Part shown: positions 13,835 through 22,238 of the stretch, piece after piece
Numbering within the stretch: position 1 is the stretch's first letter
Layout: every line of letters begins with the position of its first letter
From: Gammaproteobacteria bacterium
GTDB lineage: Bacteria > Pseudomonadota > Gammaproteobacteria > DSM-19610
Direction of reading: 5' to 3'
NCBI GenBank assembly: GCA_030618475.1
Contig: JAUXDG010000003.1
Location: forward strand, 1 to 31,906
Length of the DNA: 31,906 nucleotides
Notes under the pieces: generated by a model
Databases searched by the model: none
What the model saw: the letters and a program-made list of their open reading frames with translations, nothing else
What the model was told of the DNA's origin: nothing
Position numbers and translations under genes: made by a program

Positions 13835-15076
13835 TTAAACTGGTGCCGCAGTCGGGCGCCGCAGGACTACCCCATCGATGCAGCGGGGTGAGGCCTTTAC
13901 AATTCTGACCTCCAGGTCGTCAATCGTGAAGACGTCGTTTTCCTGCGGTATGTTTTCGGTATGGGTGAGAATCCACAGGTTCACCGTATCGGTGGGCTTG
14001 CCGGGGAGATCCAGCCTGAAAAACTCCTCGACAACACGCAGTTCCGCAGTTCCGTCCACGGCCAGTTCGTTTTCAGAAACCGGGGTCGCAACGCTCGGCG
14101 TGACGTCGCTTTCATCGTAAATCTCGCCGACCAGTTCTTCCAGCAAGTCCTCGAGGGTAACGATGCCACGTACCACACCGTATTCATCGACTACAATGGC
14201 GAGGTGCCGCTTCTTGTGCAGCAACTCGGCAAACAATTCATCGATGGTCTGATATTGGGAGACAAACACCGGCGTGTGCGCGATTTCGTCGATCCGTGCT
14301 TCGCTGCGGCCGCTCGCCATCGCGCCGAGCAGATCACGCAGATAGAGTATCTTGTTAAGGTTGTCCGACTGTTTGTCATAGAGCGGAATTCGTGAATAAG
14401 AGCCGTCATTGACTCGCGGCAAGGCGTCGGCAACGGACTGAGATCCGTCAAGACTGAATATCTCGCTGTGCGGTGTCATCACATCCCTGACTTTCAGATC
14501 GTTAAATGCAAAGACACGCTCGATGATCTCGCGTTCTGCGCGCTCTATGGTGCCCTCTTTCTCACCGTGCCCCAGCATACTGATCAACTCCAGTTCGGTT
14601 ACGATCGGATCGCCCTTCTGTCCGGCCAATCGATGCACCCAGGCGGTAAAACGATCAAATATCCACACCAGCGGATAGATCAGACGCATAAACGCAAGCA
14701 TCGGTGGCGCGATGAACAGCGAGATGCGTTCGGCGTAGCGGGTGGCGAGACTTTTAGGGGTTATCTCACCGAATACCAGAATCAGTATGGTGAGTGTTCC
14801 TACGGCAATACCCGGGCCTGAACTGCCAAACCATCGGGTGGCGATAACGGTGGCCATGACCGACGCCGCAATATTCACGAGATTGTTGCCGATCAGTATG
14901 GTCGTCAGCATTCTCGACGGATTGTTTTTGAGTCGATAAAGCGTCTGCGCGCCGCGGCGGCGTTCCTTGACCAGGCCTTCGACCCGTGCCAGCGACAGCG
15001 ACACCAGCGCAGTCTCGGATCCGGAGAAGATGCCGGAGAAGATCAGTAAAAACAGCAGACCAATAATATCGGTCAC
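13835..15076 (-). CDS. CNNM/CorC (HlyC) family transporter, DUF21-CBS-CorC (413 aa)
   Basis: N-terminal DUF21/CNNM membrane domain (about 1-185) with the signature FSGIFSGSETALVSLSLARVE and the conserved ILVFGEITPKSLATRYAERI. Then comes a CBS pair (about 205-325: VRDVMTPHSEIFSLDGSQSV, IPLYDKQSDNLNKILYLRDLL, AIVVDEYGVVRGIVTLEDLLEELVGEI) and a CorC_HlyC C-terminal domain (about 340-405). The family is linked to Mg2+ or other divalent cation/Na+ transport, with the CBS pair sensing adenine nucleotides. Start is GTG at 15076, with only a weak upstream site. Two further homologues lie at 24987-27794. The order in the family is conserved, so the assignment is confident; the ion is not known. Confidence 0.9.
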   Translation of the reverse strand: MTDIIGLLFLLIFSGIFSGSETALVSLSLARVEGLVKERRRGAQTLYRLKNNPSRMLTTILIGNNLVNIAASVMATVIATRWFGSSGPGIAVGTLTILILVFGEITPKSLATRYAERISLFIAPPMLAFMRLIYPLVWIFDRFTAWVHRLAGQKGDPIVTELELISMLGHGEKEGTIERAEREIIERVFAFNDLKVRDVMTPHSEIFSLDGSQSVADALPRVNDGSYSRIPLYDKQSDNLNKILYLRDLLGAMASGRSEARIDEIAHTPVFVSQYQTIDELFAELLHKKRHLAIVVDEYGVVRGIVTLEDLLEELVGEIYDESDVTPSVATPVSENELAVDGTAELRVVEEFFRLDLPGKPTDTVNLWILTHTENIPQENDVFTIDDLEVRIVKASPRCIDGVVLRRPTAAPV

Positions 15077-15455
15077 GGCTTCACCCGATAATTCGACTTG
15101 CCGGCCGGCAACAGCCAGTCAAAAAACAGTCGGATCCAGCCGGGATGGAATAATGTCAACATATTCATTTATCTGCAAAAAATAGATCCTGATGGCCGGA
15201 TTTCGGTCGTAGTTCCTGCCAATTGAATGACAGTATACTAGTATCAAGGCGTTGCTCGACTATTAAGCTGTCCTTTTTCAAAGGTAACACATACCCACCC
15301 TGATACCCCGCGCTGTAACGCCCTGTTGCTACAGAGGCGCCCCGGTATCAGAGAACCCCGCTATTGCCGGGGCGCAAGACATCAGGGCTTTTTCCCGGCA
15401 ACTTTTTGAGCTATATTACCCGGCTATCAGTGCAGGTTCGCAGAGGATAATAACC
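15077..15455. other. Intergenic region upstream of the DUF47-Pit pair
   Basis: 379 nt between divergent genes, with no coding frame of note. It carries the strong stem-loop at 15337-15375 (listed separately). A TATATT-like -10 candidate lies near 15410-15415, but I could not identify a convincing -35 or a Pho box. Confidence 0.4.
15337..15375 (+). promoter_or_regulatory. Stem-loop in the leader region of the phosphate-uptake pair
   Basis: Perfect 9-bp inverted repeat GCGCCCCGG (15337-15345) / CCGGGGCGC (15367-15375) around a 21-nt loop. The loop contains a second copy of the left-arm core (CCCCG at 15356-15360), which could pair with the same right arm, so two alternative hairpins exist. No T-run follows directly. 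It could be a terminator remnant, an attenuator or a protein site; function is unknown. Confidence 0.4.
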
Positions 15456-16133
15456 ATGCCGACGACTACTCTCGCCAATTTGTTCGGTCAGTCACCGTTC
15501 AAGGCCCTACAACGCCACATGCGTGTCGTACTTGATTGTATGCGCGAGGTCCCCCCCTTGTTCGAGGCGCTGGCTGCCGGGGACCAGGAGCGGGTGATAT
15601 CCTTGAAGGACAAGATCTTTGAATTGGAAAATGACGCAGACACGATAAAAAACGAACTGCGCAGTAACTTGCCGAAAAGTCTGTTCATGCCGGTGGATCG
15701 CCGGGATCTGCTTGAGATTCTGCAGATGCAGGATTCGATTGCCGATACAGCCCAGGATGTCGCCGGATTGCTGGTCGAGCGCCCGATGGGACTGCCGGAA
15801 TTTCTCAAAGAACCCCTCATGACCCTGGCTGAACGCTGTGTGGAGGCCTGCGAGCACTCGGGAAAGATCATCGAAGAACTGGATGAGCTGTTGGCAACGG
15901 GATTCCGAGGGCGCGAGGCGACCCGGGTTGAAGAGATGGTGGAGGAGCTGAATCGGATTGAAGATGAAACGGATCAACTCGGCCTGGAGCTGACTCGCCG
16001 GCTCTTCCAGCACGAAGATGAGTTGAAGCCGGTCTCTGTGATGATGTGGTACCAACTTATCCAATGGGTCGGTGATCTGGCTGATTACGCGGAAAAGGTT
16101 GGCGATCGGCTACGCCTTCTCATTGCCCGTTAG
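15456..16133 (+). CDS. TIGR00153/DUF47 PhoU-like Pit accessory protein (225 aa)
   Basis: All-helical acidic protein of the usual family length, starting ANLFGQSPFKALQRHMRVVLDCMREVPPLFEAL. The metal-binding PhoU-type segments are visible as ELENDADTIKNELRSNL (about 51-67) and EELNRIEDETDQLGLELTRRLFQ (about 168-190). The domain belongs to the DUF47/TIGR00153 PhoU relatives, which are nearly always encoded beside a low-affinity phosphate carrier of the Pit family and are thought to regulate it. The Pit gene follows 79 nt downstream. The start ATG 15456 is preceded by AGAGGATAA. Confidence 0.92.
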   Translation: MPTTTLANLFGQSPFKALQRHMRVVLDCMREVPPLFEALAAGDQERVISLKDKIFELENDADTIKNELRSNLPKSLFMPVDRRDLLEILQMQDSIADTAQDVAGLLVERPMGLPEFLKEPLMTLAERCVEACEHSGKIIEELDELLATGFRGREATRVEEMVEELNRIEDETDQLGLELTRRLFQHEDELKPVSVMMWYQLIQWVGDLADYAEKVGDRLRLLIAR

Positions 16134-16212
16134 CCGGATTGTAACGGTTCATCCTCAGAACACGGGTTAAAAACCTGACTAGTAACCAAGAACTCAAGGT
16201 GGTATAGCGCAA

Positions 16213-17478
16213 ATGGAAATTATCTCCCAATACGGCGTCGTTTTAATGGTCCTGGCGATAGTTTTCGGTCTGTATATGACCTGGGGGATCGGTGCCAATG
16301 ACGTGGCAAACGCCATGGGAACGTCGGTGGGCTCCGGTGCAATCACCGTCAAGCAGGCGATAATCATCGCTGCAATTTTTGAGTTTGCCGGCGCGTTTAT
16401 CGCCGGCGGGCATGTCACCAAGACGATTCGCAAGGGCATTATCGATCCAACACCCATAGTCAATAACCCGGAGATTCTGGTCTTCGGGATGCTTGCGGCT
16501 CTGTTGGCAGCTGCCATCTGGCTCATGGTGGCTTCTACACGGGGATGGCCGGTTTCGACCACCCATTCGATTGTCGGTGCCATCGTCGGCTTTGCGATGG
16601 TGGGTATCGGCATCGACGCGGTGGAGTGGGGCAAGATTGGCATGATTGCTGCGAGCTGGGTGGTATCCCCGCTACTGGGGGGAACCATTGCTTTCCTGTT
16701 AATGATGAGTATCCGAGCTCTTATCCTCAACACCGAAAATCCGTTCCAAAGCGCTAAACGCTGGGGACCGGCCTATGTCTTCCTGGTCGGTTTTATCATT
16801 TCCCTCGTGACCATGTTCAAGGGTCTCAAACACCTCAATCTCGAGCTATCGGCGGGCATGAGTTTCGTCGTAGCAATACTGTTTGGGGTATTCGTGGCCG
16901 CTGTGGGTTGGGCCTTGATCAATCGGGTGAAGGTGGATCCGAGCGCTGACCGGGACTTTCACTTCGCCAGCGTGGAAAAGGTGTTCACACCCATGATGAT
17001 CTTTACCGCCTGCGCGATGGCTTTTGCTCACGGTTCGAACGATGTTGCCAATGGCATCGGCCCTCTGGCCGCCGTGGTCAGTATCGTGCAGTCGGGCGGT
17101 GAAGTGACACAGAAAGCGGGGTTGCCCCTGTGGGTTTTGGTGCTTGGTGGATTCGGTATCGTTGTCGGGCTCGCCACCATGGGTTATAAGGTCATGAAGA
17201 CCATCGGTACCCGAATCACCGAATTGACCCCAAGCAGAGGCTATTGTGCGACCCTGGCGGCAGCGGCAACAGTGGTGCTGGCATCACGCACCGGCTTGCC
17301 GGTGTCGACTACCCACATCGCTGTCGGTGCCGTCATTGGGGTGGGTCTGGCACGAGGTATCGGCGCTATCGATGTGCGGGTCATCGGGGGTATTGTGATG
17401 TCCTGGATAGTCACACTACCTGTCGGGGGTATACTCGCTGCGCTGATTTTCTTCACTTTGAAGGGGATATTTACCTGA
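16213..17478 (+). CDS. Pit family inorganic phosphate transporter (421 aa)
   Basis: PHO4/Pit-type membrane protein with the two inverted-repeat signature motifs GANDVANAMGTS (27-38) and HGSNDVANGIGP (about 273-284), each in a duplicated PD001131-like half, plus GWPVSTTHSIVGAIVGF and TGLPVSTTHIAVGAVIGVG in the two halves. About ten or more hydrophobic segments are present. It should take up phosphate (as metal phosphate with protons, or with Na+) across the inner membrane; Pit carriers also admit arsenate, which fits the presence of arsJ about 4 kb away. AAGGTGG lies 8-9 nt before ATG 16213. It is paired with the DUF47 protein upstream. Confidence 0.93.
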   Translation: MEIISQYGVVLMVLAIVFGLYMTWGIGANDVANAMGTSVGSGAITVKQAIIIAAIFEFAGAFIAGGHVTKTIRKGIIDPTPIVNNPEILVFGMLAALLAAAIWLMVASTRGWPVSTTHSIVGAIVGFAMVGIGIDAVEWGKIGMIAASWVVSPLLGGTIAFLLMMSIRALILNTENPFQSAKRWGPAYVFLVGFIISLVTMFKGLKHLNLELSAGMSFVVAILFGVFVAAVGWALINRVKVDPSADRDFHFASVEKVFTPMMIFTACAMAFAHGSNDVANGIGPLAAVVSIVQSGGEVTQKAGLPLWVLVLGGFGIVVGLATMGYKVMKTIGTRITELTPSRGYCATLAAAATVVLASRTGLPVSTTHIAVGAVIGVGLARGIGAIDVRVIGGIVMSWIVTLPVGGILAALIFFTLKGIFT

Positions 17479-17632
17479 GCCACGCTGCGGACAGAGTTGA
17501 CATGACGCAGCTGGCGTACCCACGAATCCAGGCTCCCAGGATACACAGTCAGCGGTCATACCCTGCCCGGGATATCACCGGCGGCTTGAGATCCTCCTGA
17601 CCACGTCGCCGGGGCTGGCTCGAGGCGACTCG

Positions 17633-18241
17633 ATGCATTTGAACACTGTCGCGGTTGAAGACATAGCCTGGATCAAAGATGTCCCGTATCCGCAGGGTGT
17701 GCAATTTCGCCAGATTATTGTCACGGGCCCACCCAGCAGTGGCAAGACAACCCTGATCCAGAAGTTGCAGGGGTGGCCGGAGGAAGGCTACCTCGACCTC
17801 GCCCAGACTGACTGGTGGCGTAGCCGTATCCTTACGTTTCGCCCTCGAGAGGTACATTTCGGCCTCCCGTTCGGGGCCTTGCGGGAAAGTTACACGGTTT
17901 TCGACCGGGAATGGCTCGACTCACCTGTCCCGGTTGACCTGAAGCGGGTGCAGATCCCGCCTGGAAAGCGCTGGTTTTTCAGTACCGACTGGCGGGCGAG
18001 GTTTGTCTTCGATTTTCAGCTTCTTTCGGCAGACCGTATTTATACCATTCGCAAGGCCAGAGCCAGGGCTGCTACGCACCCCGTGGACGAGAGGCTGACC
18101 AGGGACGAGGTGGAAAAGCAGGTGGCCGTCTACGAAACCCTGGCACTCCATTTCCACCGTTGCGGTATGCACGTTATTGTGCGACACACGTTTGATGGTA
18201 TGCCTCGACGGATTGTGGACACTGAGACGACAGGCTCCTAG
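17633..18241 (+). CDS. P-loop ATP/GTP-binding protein of unknown function (202 aa)
   Basis: A Walker A motif GPPSSGKT sits at residues 32-39 after a hydrophobic strand (QIIVTG). It is followed by LDLAQTDWWRSRILTFRPREVHFGLPF, FFSTDWRARFVFDFQLL (possible Walker B-like strand) and a C-terminal VIVRHTFDG. The overall pattern is that of a small P-loop ATPase or kinase, but I do not recognise a named family. GAGGCG lies before the ATG. Its TAG stop (18239-18241) overlaps the TAG stop of the PPP-phosphatase gene on the opposite strand in a shared CTAG, a tail-to-tail arrangement that, if conserved, would suggest a functional link between a nucleotide-binding protein and a phosphatase. It lies downstream of pit on the same strand, 154 nt away. 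Confidence 0.7.
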   Translation: MHLNTVAVEDIAWIKDVPYPQGVQFRQIIVTGPPSSGKTTLIQKLQGWPEEGYLDLAQTDWWRSRILTFRPREVHFGLPFGALRESYTVFDREWLDSPVPVDLKRVQIPPGKRWFFSTDWRARFVFDFQLLSADRIYTIRKARARAATHPVDERLTRDEVEKQVAVYETLALHFHRCGMHVIVRHTFDGMPRRIVDTETTGS

Positions 18242-19680
18242 CCGGCCGGGGTCTGCTCGTTCAGCCAGGCCGTCAAGGGTTCGGTCGGATAGATCTCGGG
18301 TACCAGGTCGCCATCGATCCGTGTCATCAAGCCGATACGATCGGGCCGGGCGCTGATGATGATGTGATGGTGATCGATGTGGCCGGCATTCAGCCACAAG
18401 GTTCCTTCCTCTGAATAGGGGTGGTGGCCCACGATGAAGGGTGTGTCGCTTTCAGCCCCCAGCCCCTTGCGAAAGCGGCGTACGTCGCCGCGGGTGTAGC
18501 CAGCGGGAAAGCGAGGGCTTCTGATCCGGTTCCAGGTTATGTCATGGACAATATCAGGGAACTGGCGAACATTGGTCAGCGTCTCCAGGGAGATCTTTCT
18601 ACGTGCCGGCCCTGCGTGACAGGCAATAAAATCCTGCGAAACCACCACCAGCGGCGATTGCCGATAAAACAGCTCCAGTTCCGCTCTGTATTCTTCACCC
18701 CGCGACGCGGTGACATGCTTCTCCCAGAGCAAGCCTTGCATCACGCCATGTTTCATCACATCGTGCGAGAAGCTGTCATGGTTGCCGACGATATAGAAGA
18801 CCTGTTCAGGAAATTGCAGCTTCAGCTTGAAGATGAGGTCCATCATCAGAAGCGAGCTATGCATATCCTCCAGTTTGCCGTCCTGCTCGGGATGGATCGC
18901 GTCGCCAAGAATGATCAGGGCCGCTTCGCCATGCTCCAGGCTCTCCAGGAAGGTATTCTCACTCAGGATTTTGAGCAGGTTATCAACCTGTGCGTGCAGG
19001 TCGCCTACCAGGATCGGAGTATATTGGGATGGCAGTTGCAGCGTCCCACCCGGGTTGCCAACGGAATCCTTCGGGCAGTGGCTTTGATCCCTGAGGCAGC
19101 GGTTTACCTTTTTCAGGGTGTCCAGTGCCTCTTCGGGTGGCAGCGCTTGAATCGCCCCACCAAAAATCTCCATGACCCGTTTCAAGGCCGTCGCCCGGCG
19201 ACTGGGGATGTGCAAAGCATCTTGCTCTTCTTCTATCAGCGAAACATAGGTTCCCAGTTCCGAGACGGGGTCTCTGAATACCAGGGCGTCACCTTCGTGA
19301 AGCACAGAAAAATGGCGGCGGAAGGCGTCGCGTGGTGAACTGAAGACGTACTTTTGATGCTCAGCATTGTTACGGTCTATGGCCAGGGTTTCCCCCGGGG
19401 ACAGCCGCAGAACGTGGCTGATACCGGTGCAGTAGCGTTGCGGGTCAAACAGGATAAAATCGTACGGGGTCCTCTGTGTTCGGTTATCGACGCTGAGATC
19501 GGGATACAGGTGCAGCCGCTGTTTTCCCATCTCCACCGCAAAGATCGGGAATCCGGAAAGCGGAATTCTGATCCTTTTTCCCGATAGACGCAGCTTTTGT
19601 GATGGTGCGGGGACGACCGTCTCGTCGGCTGAGCCCAGGTGGCCGAGAAGATTTTTCAAGAACGAGAGCTTGTTCGTCAT
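18238..19680 (-). CDS. PPP-type metallophosphatase with N-terminal FHA-like domain (480 aa)
   Basis: The C-terminal half carries the metallophosphoesterase/PPP motifs in order: GDLHAQ (226-231), GDAIHPE (259-265), GNHDS (299-303), CHAGP (354-358) and GHHPYS (418-423). A dinuclear-metal phosphatase of the serine/threonine-phosphatase type is therefore likely. The N-terminal ~150 residues look like a beta-sandwich with FHA-like features (LRLSPGETLAIDR, then RRHFSVL, then FRDPVSELGTYVSL, compare SRRHA and STNGTFV), which would be a phosphopeptide-binding module; this part is divergent and less certain. Start ATG 19680 was chosen. A GTG at 19731 would add 17 residues, and neither has a good ribosome site. 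It is the last gene of the six-gene minus-strand run and overlaps the stop of the P-loop protein gene by 4 nt. Confidence 0.82.
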   Translation of the reverse strand: MTNKLSFLKNLLGHLGSADETVVPAPSQKLRLSGKRIRIPLSGFPIFAVEMGKQRLHLYPDLSVDNRTQRTPYDFILFDPQRYCTGISHVLRLSPGETLAIDRNNAEHQKYVFSSPRDAFRRHFSVLHEGDALVFRDPVSELGTYVSLIEEEQDALHIPSRRATALKRVMEIFGGAIQALPPEEALDTLKKVNRCLRDQSHCPKDSVGNPGGTLQLPSQYTPILVGDLHAQVDNLLKILSENTFLESLEHGEAALIILGDAIHPEQDGKLEDMHSSLLMMDLIFKLKLQFPEQVFYIVGNHDSFSHDVMKHGVMQGLLWEKHVTASRGEEYRAELELFYRQSPLVVVSQDFIACHAGPARRKISLETLTNVRQFPDIVHDITWNRIRSPRFPAGYTRGDVRRFRKGLGAESDTPFIVGHHPYSEEGTLWLNAGHIDHHHIIISARPDRIGLMTRIDGDLVPEIYPTEPLTAWLNEQTPAG

Positions 19681-19776
19681 AGGAGTGAACTTACCATATC
19701 GACCCGGATGCCGTCCTGTCGCTGTAACCACCCGGCATGCATGAGATTCGCCGTCTCAGTGCTCGGCGCAGCGGTC

Positions 19777-20232
19777 TCAATGTCGGTCATCAAGCTGCGT
19801 GATCATCCTGGCCAGTCCCTGGATGGTGATGACACCCTTGTAGCGGCCCTCGTCAACAACAAAGATATAGCTGGTATCGTTCTGTTCCATGATGGCCAGT
19901 GCCTTGACGGCGGGGGAGTCGGATGTGAGTGATATATGTGGTTCCAGAACGTAGGGGGTGACGGGATTATTCATTAGCTGTTTTGCCTTGGCCTCCATGT
20001 CCTCCATACAGGACAACTGATCACCCAGAATCCTGGCCAGCTCTACCATGTATTCCGGAAGACAGGCTTTTTTAAGGATATTTTTCAGGGTAAGCCGTCC
20101 GCTAATACGGCCTTGCGCATCGCAAAACGGAATGCCCGGAATGTTGGCCCGAATGCATTCTGCGAATACCTCACTTAAGATCATTCCCGGCTTCGCGACC
20201 TTGGTGGGAATGAGTATTTGCTCGAGGTTCAT
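19777..20232 (-). CDS. Stand-alone CBS-pair protein (151 aa)
   Basis: Small soluble protein consisting almost only of two CBS units: residues about 1-60 (ILIPTKVAKPGMILSEVFAECIRANIPGIPFCDAQGRISGRLTLKNIL) and about 88-148 (MNNPVTPYVLEPHISLTSDSPAVKALAIMEQNDTSYIFVVDEGRYKGVITIQGL). CBS pairs bind adenine nucleotides or S-adenosylmethionine. Gene order suggests it senses nucleotides for the ArsB/NhaD-like carrier encoded 23 nt upstream. The start at ATG 20232 was chosen because it follows the upstream stop and fits the domain start; the frame stays open much further upstream inside the carrier gene, but that part is only an out-of-frame reading of the carrier. Confidence 0.85.
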   Translation of the reverse strand: MNLEQILIPTKVAKPGMILSEVFAECIRANIPGIPFCDAQGRISGRLTLKNILKKACLPEYMVELARILGDQLSCMEDMEAKAKQLMNNPVTPYVLEPHISLTSDSPAVKALAIMEQNDTSYIFVVDEGRYKGVITIQGLARMITQLDDRH

Positions 20233-20255
20233 GGTGATGGGCAGGCACTCAGGCC

Positions 20256-21599
20256 CTAGAGATAGCGGAGATAGATGTAAGCACTGGCGATAAGAATACT
20301 CACCAGCATCAGCGGGAAGGCCATTGCCATGAACTTCAGAAAGTGAATACGGTGACCTGCGCGTTCGGCGAAGCCGGCGACGATCAGGTTGGCGCTTGCT
20401 CCTATAAGAGAGCCATTGCCGCCCAGGCAGGCGCCCAGTGCCAGCGACCACCACAACGGCATGAGGTGTTCTGCACCGCCGAAACTTGGTGCCATGGATT
20501 TGATAAGCGGAATCATGGTTGCCACGAAGGGAATGTTGTCCACGATTGCCGAAGCGATTGCCGATACCCACAAGATAGCCATGGCCGTGACGGCCATATC
20601 TCCACCGGTAAGGTCGATCACCTGGTCGGCAAGGATCCTCAACACCCCGGCTTCTTCAATACCCTTGACTACGATGAACAGGCCAATGAAGAAAAAAATG
20701 GTAACCCACTCGATCTCACCAAAGGTCTGGTGTACGTTTTCTGACTGTTCCGCGGCTTTGTTCTTCAGATTGGACAACAGCAGCAGCAGGGCAGCACCGA
20801 ACATGGCGATGGTGGCGGGTTCAAGGCGCAAAGGGTGCGCCATAACGAAGCCGGCAATAACCAGGGCAAGCACAAACAGCGACTGCTTTAACAGCGTCAC
20901 ATCCGTTATCGCCTCGCGTTCCCTGAAGCGCATGATCCGCGCACGTGTATCATCAGAAGCCTGCATGTGGCGTCCCCAGATGACGTAGATGATACCCAGC
21001 GTTACCAGCAGGATCAGCGGGACGATGGGCGCGAGGTTGATGAGGAAATCGTTAAAGGACAGGTTCACCGCGGAACCGATCATGATGTTCGGCGGATCAC
21101 CGATCAGCGTGGCTGTGCCACCGATATTGGAGGCAAAGATCTCCGCGAACAGGAAGGGGTAAGGGCTCATCTTGAGCTCGTGGCAAATCAGCAGGGTGAC
21201 CGGCGCGATGAGGAGCACAGTAGTGACATTGTCCAGCAGCGCCGAGAACAGCGCCGTGACCACCGAGAGCATCAACAGGATGCCCCAGGGTCTGGCCTGA
21301 ACCTTCTTGGCCGACCAGACGGCAATGTACTGGAATACCCCGCTGCGCCTGGTGATCGCAACGATTACCATCATGCCGGATAATAGCCCCAGGGTGTTGA
21401 AATCGACACCACTTATCGCGGTCTCCTGATTGAGTACGCCGAGCGTAATCATCAGGCCTGCACCCAGAAGTGACACAACCGCCCGGTTGACCTTCTCCGA
21501 GACGATGACGGCATAGGTGGCTACGAACAGGATCGACGAGACCCAAAGTGGGTCCCAGCCAAACATCAGGTGAGCTGCGAGTTCGCTGTTATCGTGCAT
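20256..21599 (-). CDS. ArsB/NhaD-like (ion transporter superfamily) carrier (447 aa)
   Basis: Polytopic membrane protein with about 11-12 hydrophobic segments and the superfamily signatures LLDNVTTVLLIAPVTLLIC (about residues 121-139), SNIGGTATLIGDPPNIMIGSA, and the symmetric C-terminal SAIVDNIPFVATMIPLI and GNGSLIGASANLIVAG. This is the ArsB/NhaD/SLC13-like fold, also close to the P-protein/YbiR type. Members move anions (arsenite, citrate, other carboxylates) or exchange Na+/H+, and the sequence alone does not tell which. It is placed between two CBS-pair genes on the same strand (14 nt and 23 nt spacers), so nucleotide-dependent control is plausible. Nearby arsJ makes arsenite or arsenate export tempting, but this gene lacks arsR/arsC neighbours. 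Confidence 0.85.
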   Translation of the reverse strand: MHDNSELAAHLMFGWDPLWVSSILFVATYAVIVSEKVNRAVVSLLGAGLMITLGVLNQETAISGVDFNTLGLLSGMMVIVAITRRSGVFQYIAVWSAKKVQARPWGILLMLSVVTALFSALLDNVTTVLLIAPVTLLICHELKMSPYPFLFAEIFASNIGGTATLIGDPPNIMIGSAVNLSFNDFLINLAPIVPLILLVTLGIIYVIWGRHMQASDDTRARIMRFREREAITDVTLLKQSLFVLALVIAGFVMAHPLRLEPATIAMFGAALLLLLSNLKNKAAEQSENVHQTFGEIEWVTIFFFIGLFIVVKGIEEAGVLRILADQVIDLTGGDMAVTAMAILWVSAIASAIVDNIPFVATMIPLIKSMAPSFGGAEHLMPLWWSLALGACLGGNGSLIGASANLIVAGFAERAGHRIHFLKFMAMAFPLMLVSILIASAYIYLRYL

Positions 21600-21613
21600 G
21601 TCAGTGGTCTGAT

Positions 21614-22177
21614 CTATTGTCCGTTAGGCGTTGTCGGCGATGGGCCCGTTTCCGGTCCTTTATCTTGCGCCGGGGGCGTGTCTGCGCCCGCTTCTTCAGC
21701 CAGTAGTTTCATGATGATTCCCTCCAGGACATCCCAGGCGGACACCATCCCCACCAGCTTTCTGGCGTTACCTTCGAGGACGATGACGGGCAAGCTCGAA
21801 TCCTTGCTTTGCTCAAGCAGCTCCAGCAGTTGCGGGAAACTTGTGTCAGGTGTGCAAAACAACAGTTTTTTTTCTTTCTCGAGGAAGCGTTCTACGGGTT
21901 CCTTGGCGACCTCCCGCCAACGTTCCGACATCTGCGCGATTTCATCGGGCAGAAAACTAAGATCAGCGACATTGTAGCGACTAAGCTCCACAGCCGCTTT
22001 CGGCAGTAACAGGCGGCCCAGGCGGCGAACACCGAATAGTCCAATGAACGCGCCGCTATCATCGACTACCGGCAGATTGCGCACATGATGTTTGCGCATC
22101 ATCGACAAGGCGTCGGCAACCTTGTCGGCAGGCCGCAACGCGACCACACGAGATGTCATGATTTTTTTGGTGGTCAT
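21614..22177 (-). CDS. CBS-pair protein (187 aa)
   Basis: Two CBS units: MTSRVVALRPADKVADALSMMRKHHVRNLPVVDDSGAFIGLFGVRRLGRLL (about 7-58) and, after a ~45-residue acidic helical linker, FCTPDTSFPQLLELLEQSKDSSLPVIVLEGNARKLVGMVSAWDVLEGII (about 107-155). The C-terminal ~30 residues are Pro/Thr/Gly-rich and probably disordered. ATG 22177 is preceded by GAGAGG at ideal spacing; a GTG at 22192 would add five residues but lacks such a site. It lies 14 nt upstream of the ArsB/NhaD-like gene and 61 nt downstream of the Na/Pi carrier gene, suggesting a nucleotide-sensing accessory for one of them. Confidence 0.87.
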   Translation of the reverse strand: MTTKKIMTSRVVALRPADKVADALSMMRKHHVRNLPVVDDSGAFIGLFGVRRLGRLLLPKAAVELSRYNVADLSFLPDEIAQMSERWREVAKEPVERFLEKEKKLLFCTPDTSFPQLLELLEQSKDSSLPVIVLEGNARKLVGMVSAWDVLEGIIMKLLAEEAGADTPPAQDKGPETGPSPTTPNGQ

Positions 22178-22238
22178 GTCCCAGCCTCTCACCGTATCAA
22201 GTACTCAAAAGGTATTATGGATGTTGCCGGCCAACAGC

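Noticed and set aside
18421..19338. 305-codon open frame on the plus strand
   Set aside because: Antisense to the PPP phosphatase, whose catalytic motifs lie in the minus-strand frame.
20233..20571. N-terminal extension of the CBS-pair protein into the carrier gene
   Set aside because: The extra ~113 residues are only the ArsB/NhaD-like gene read in another frame; the CBS domain starts at ATG 20232.
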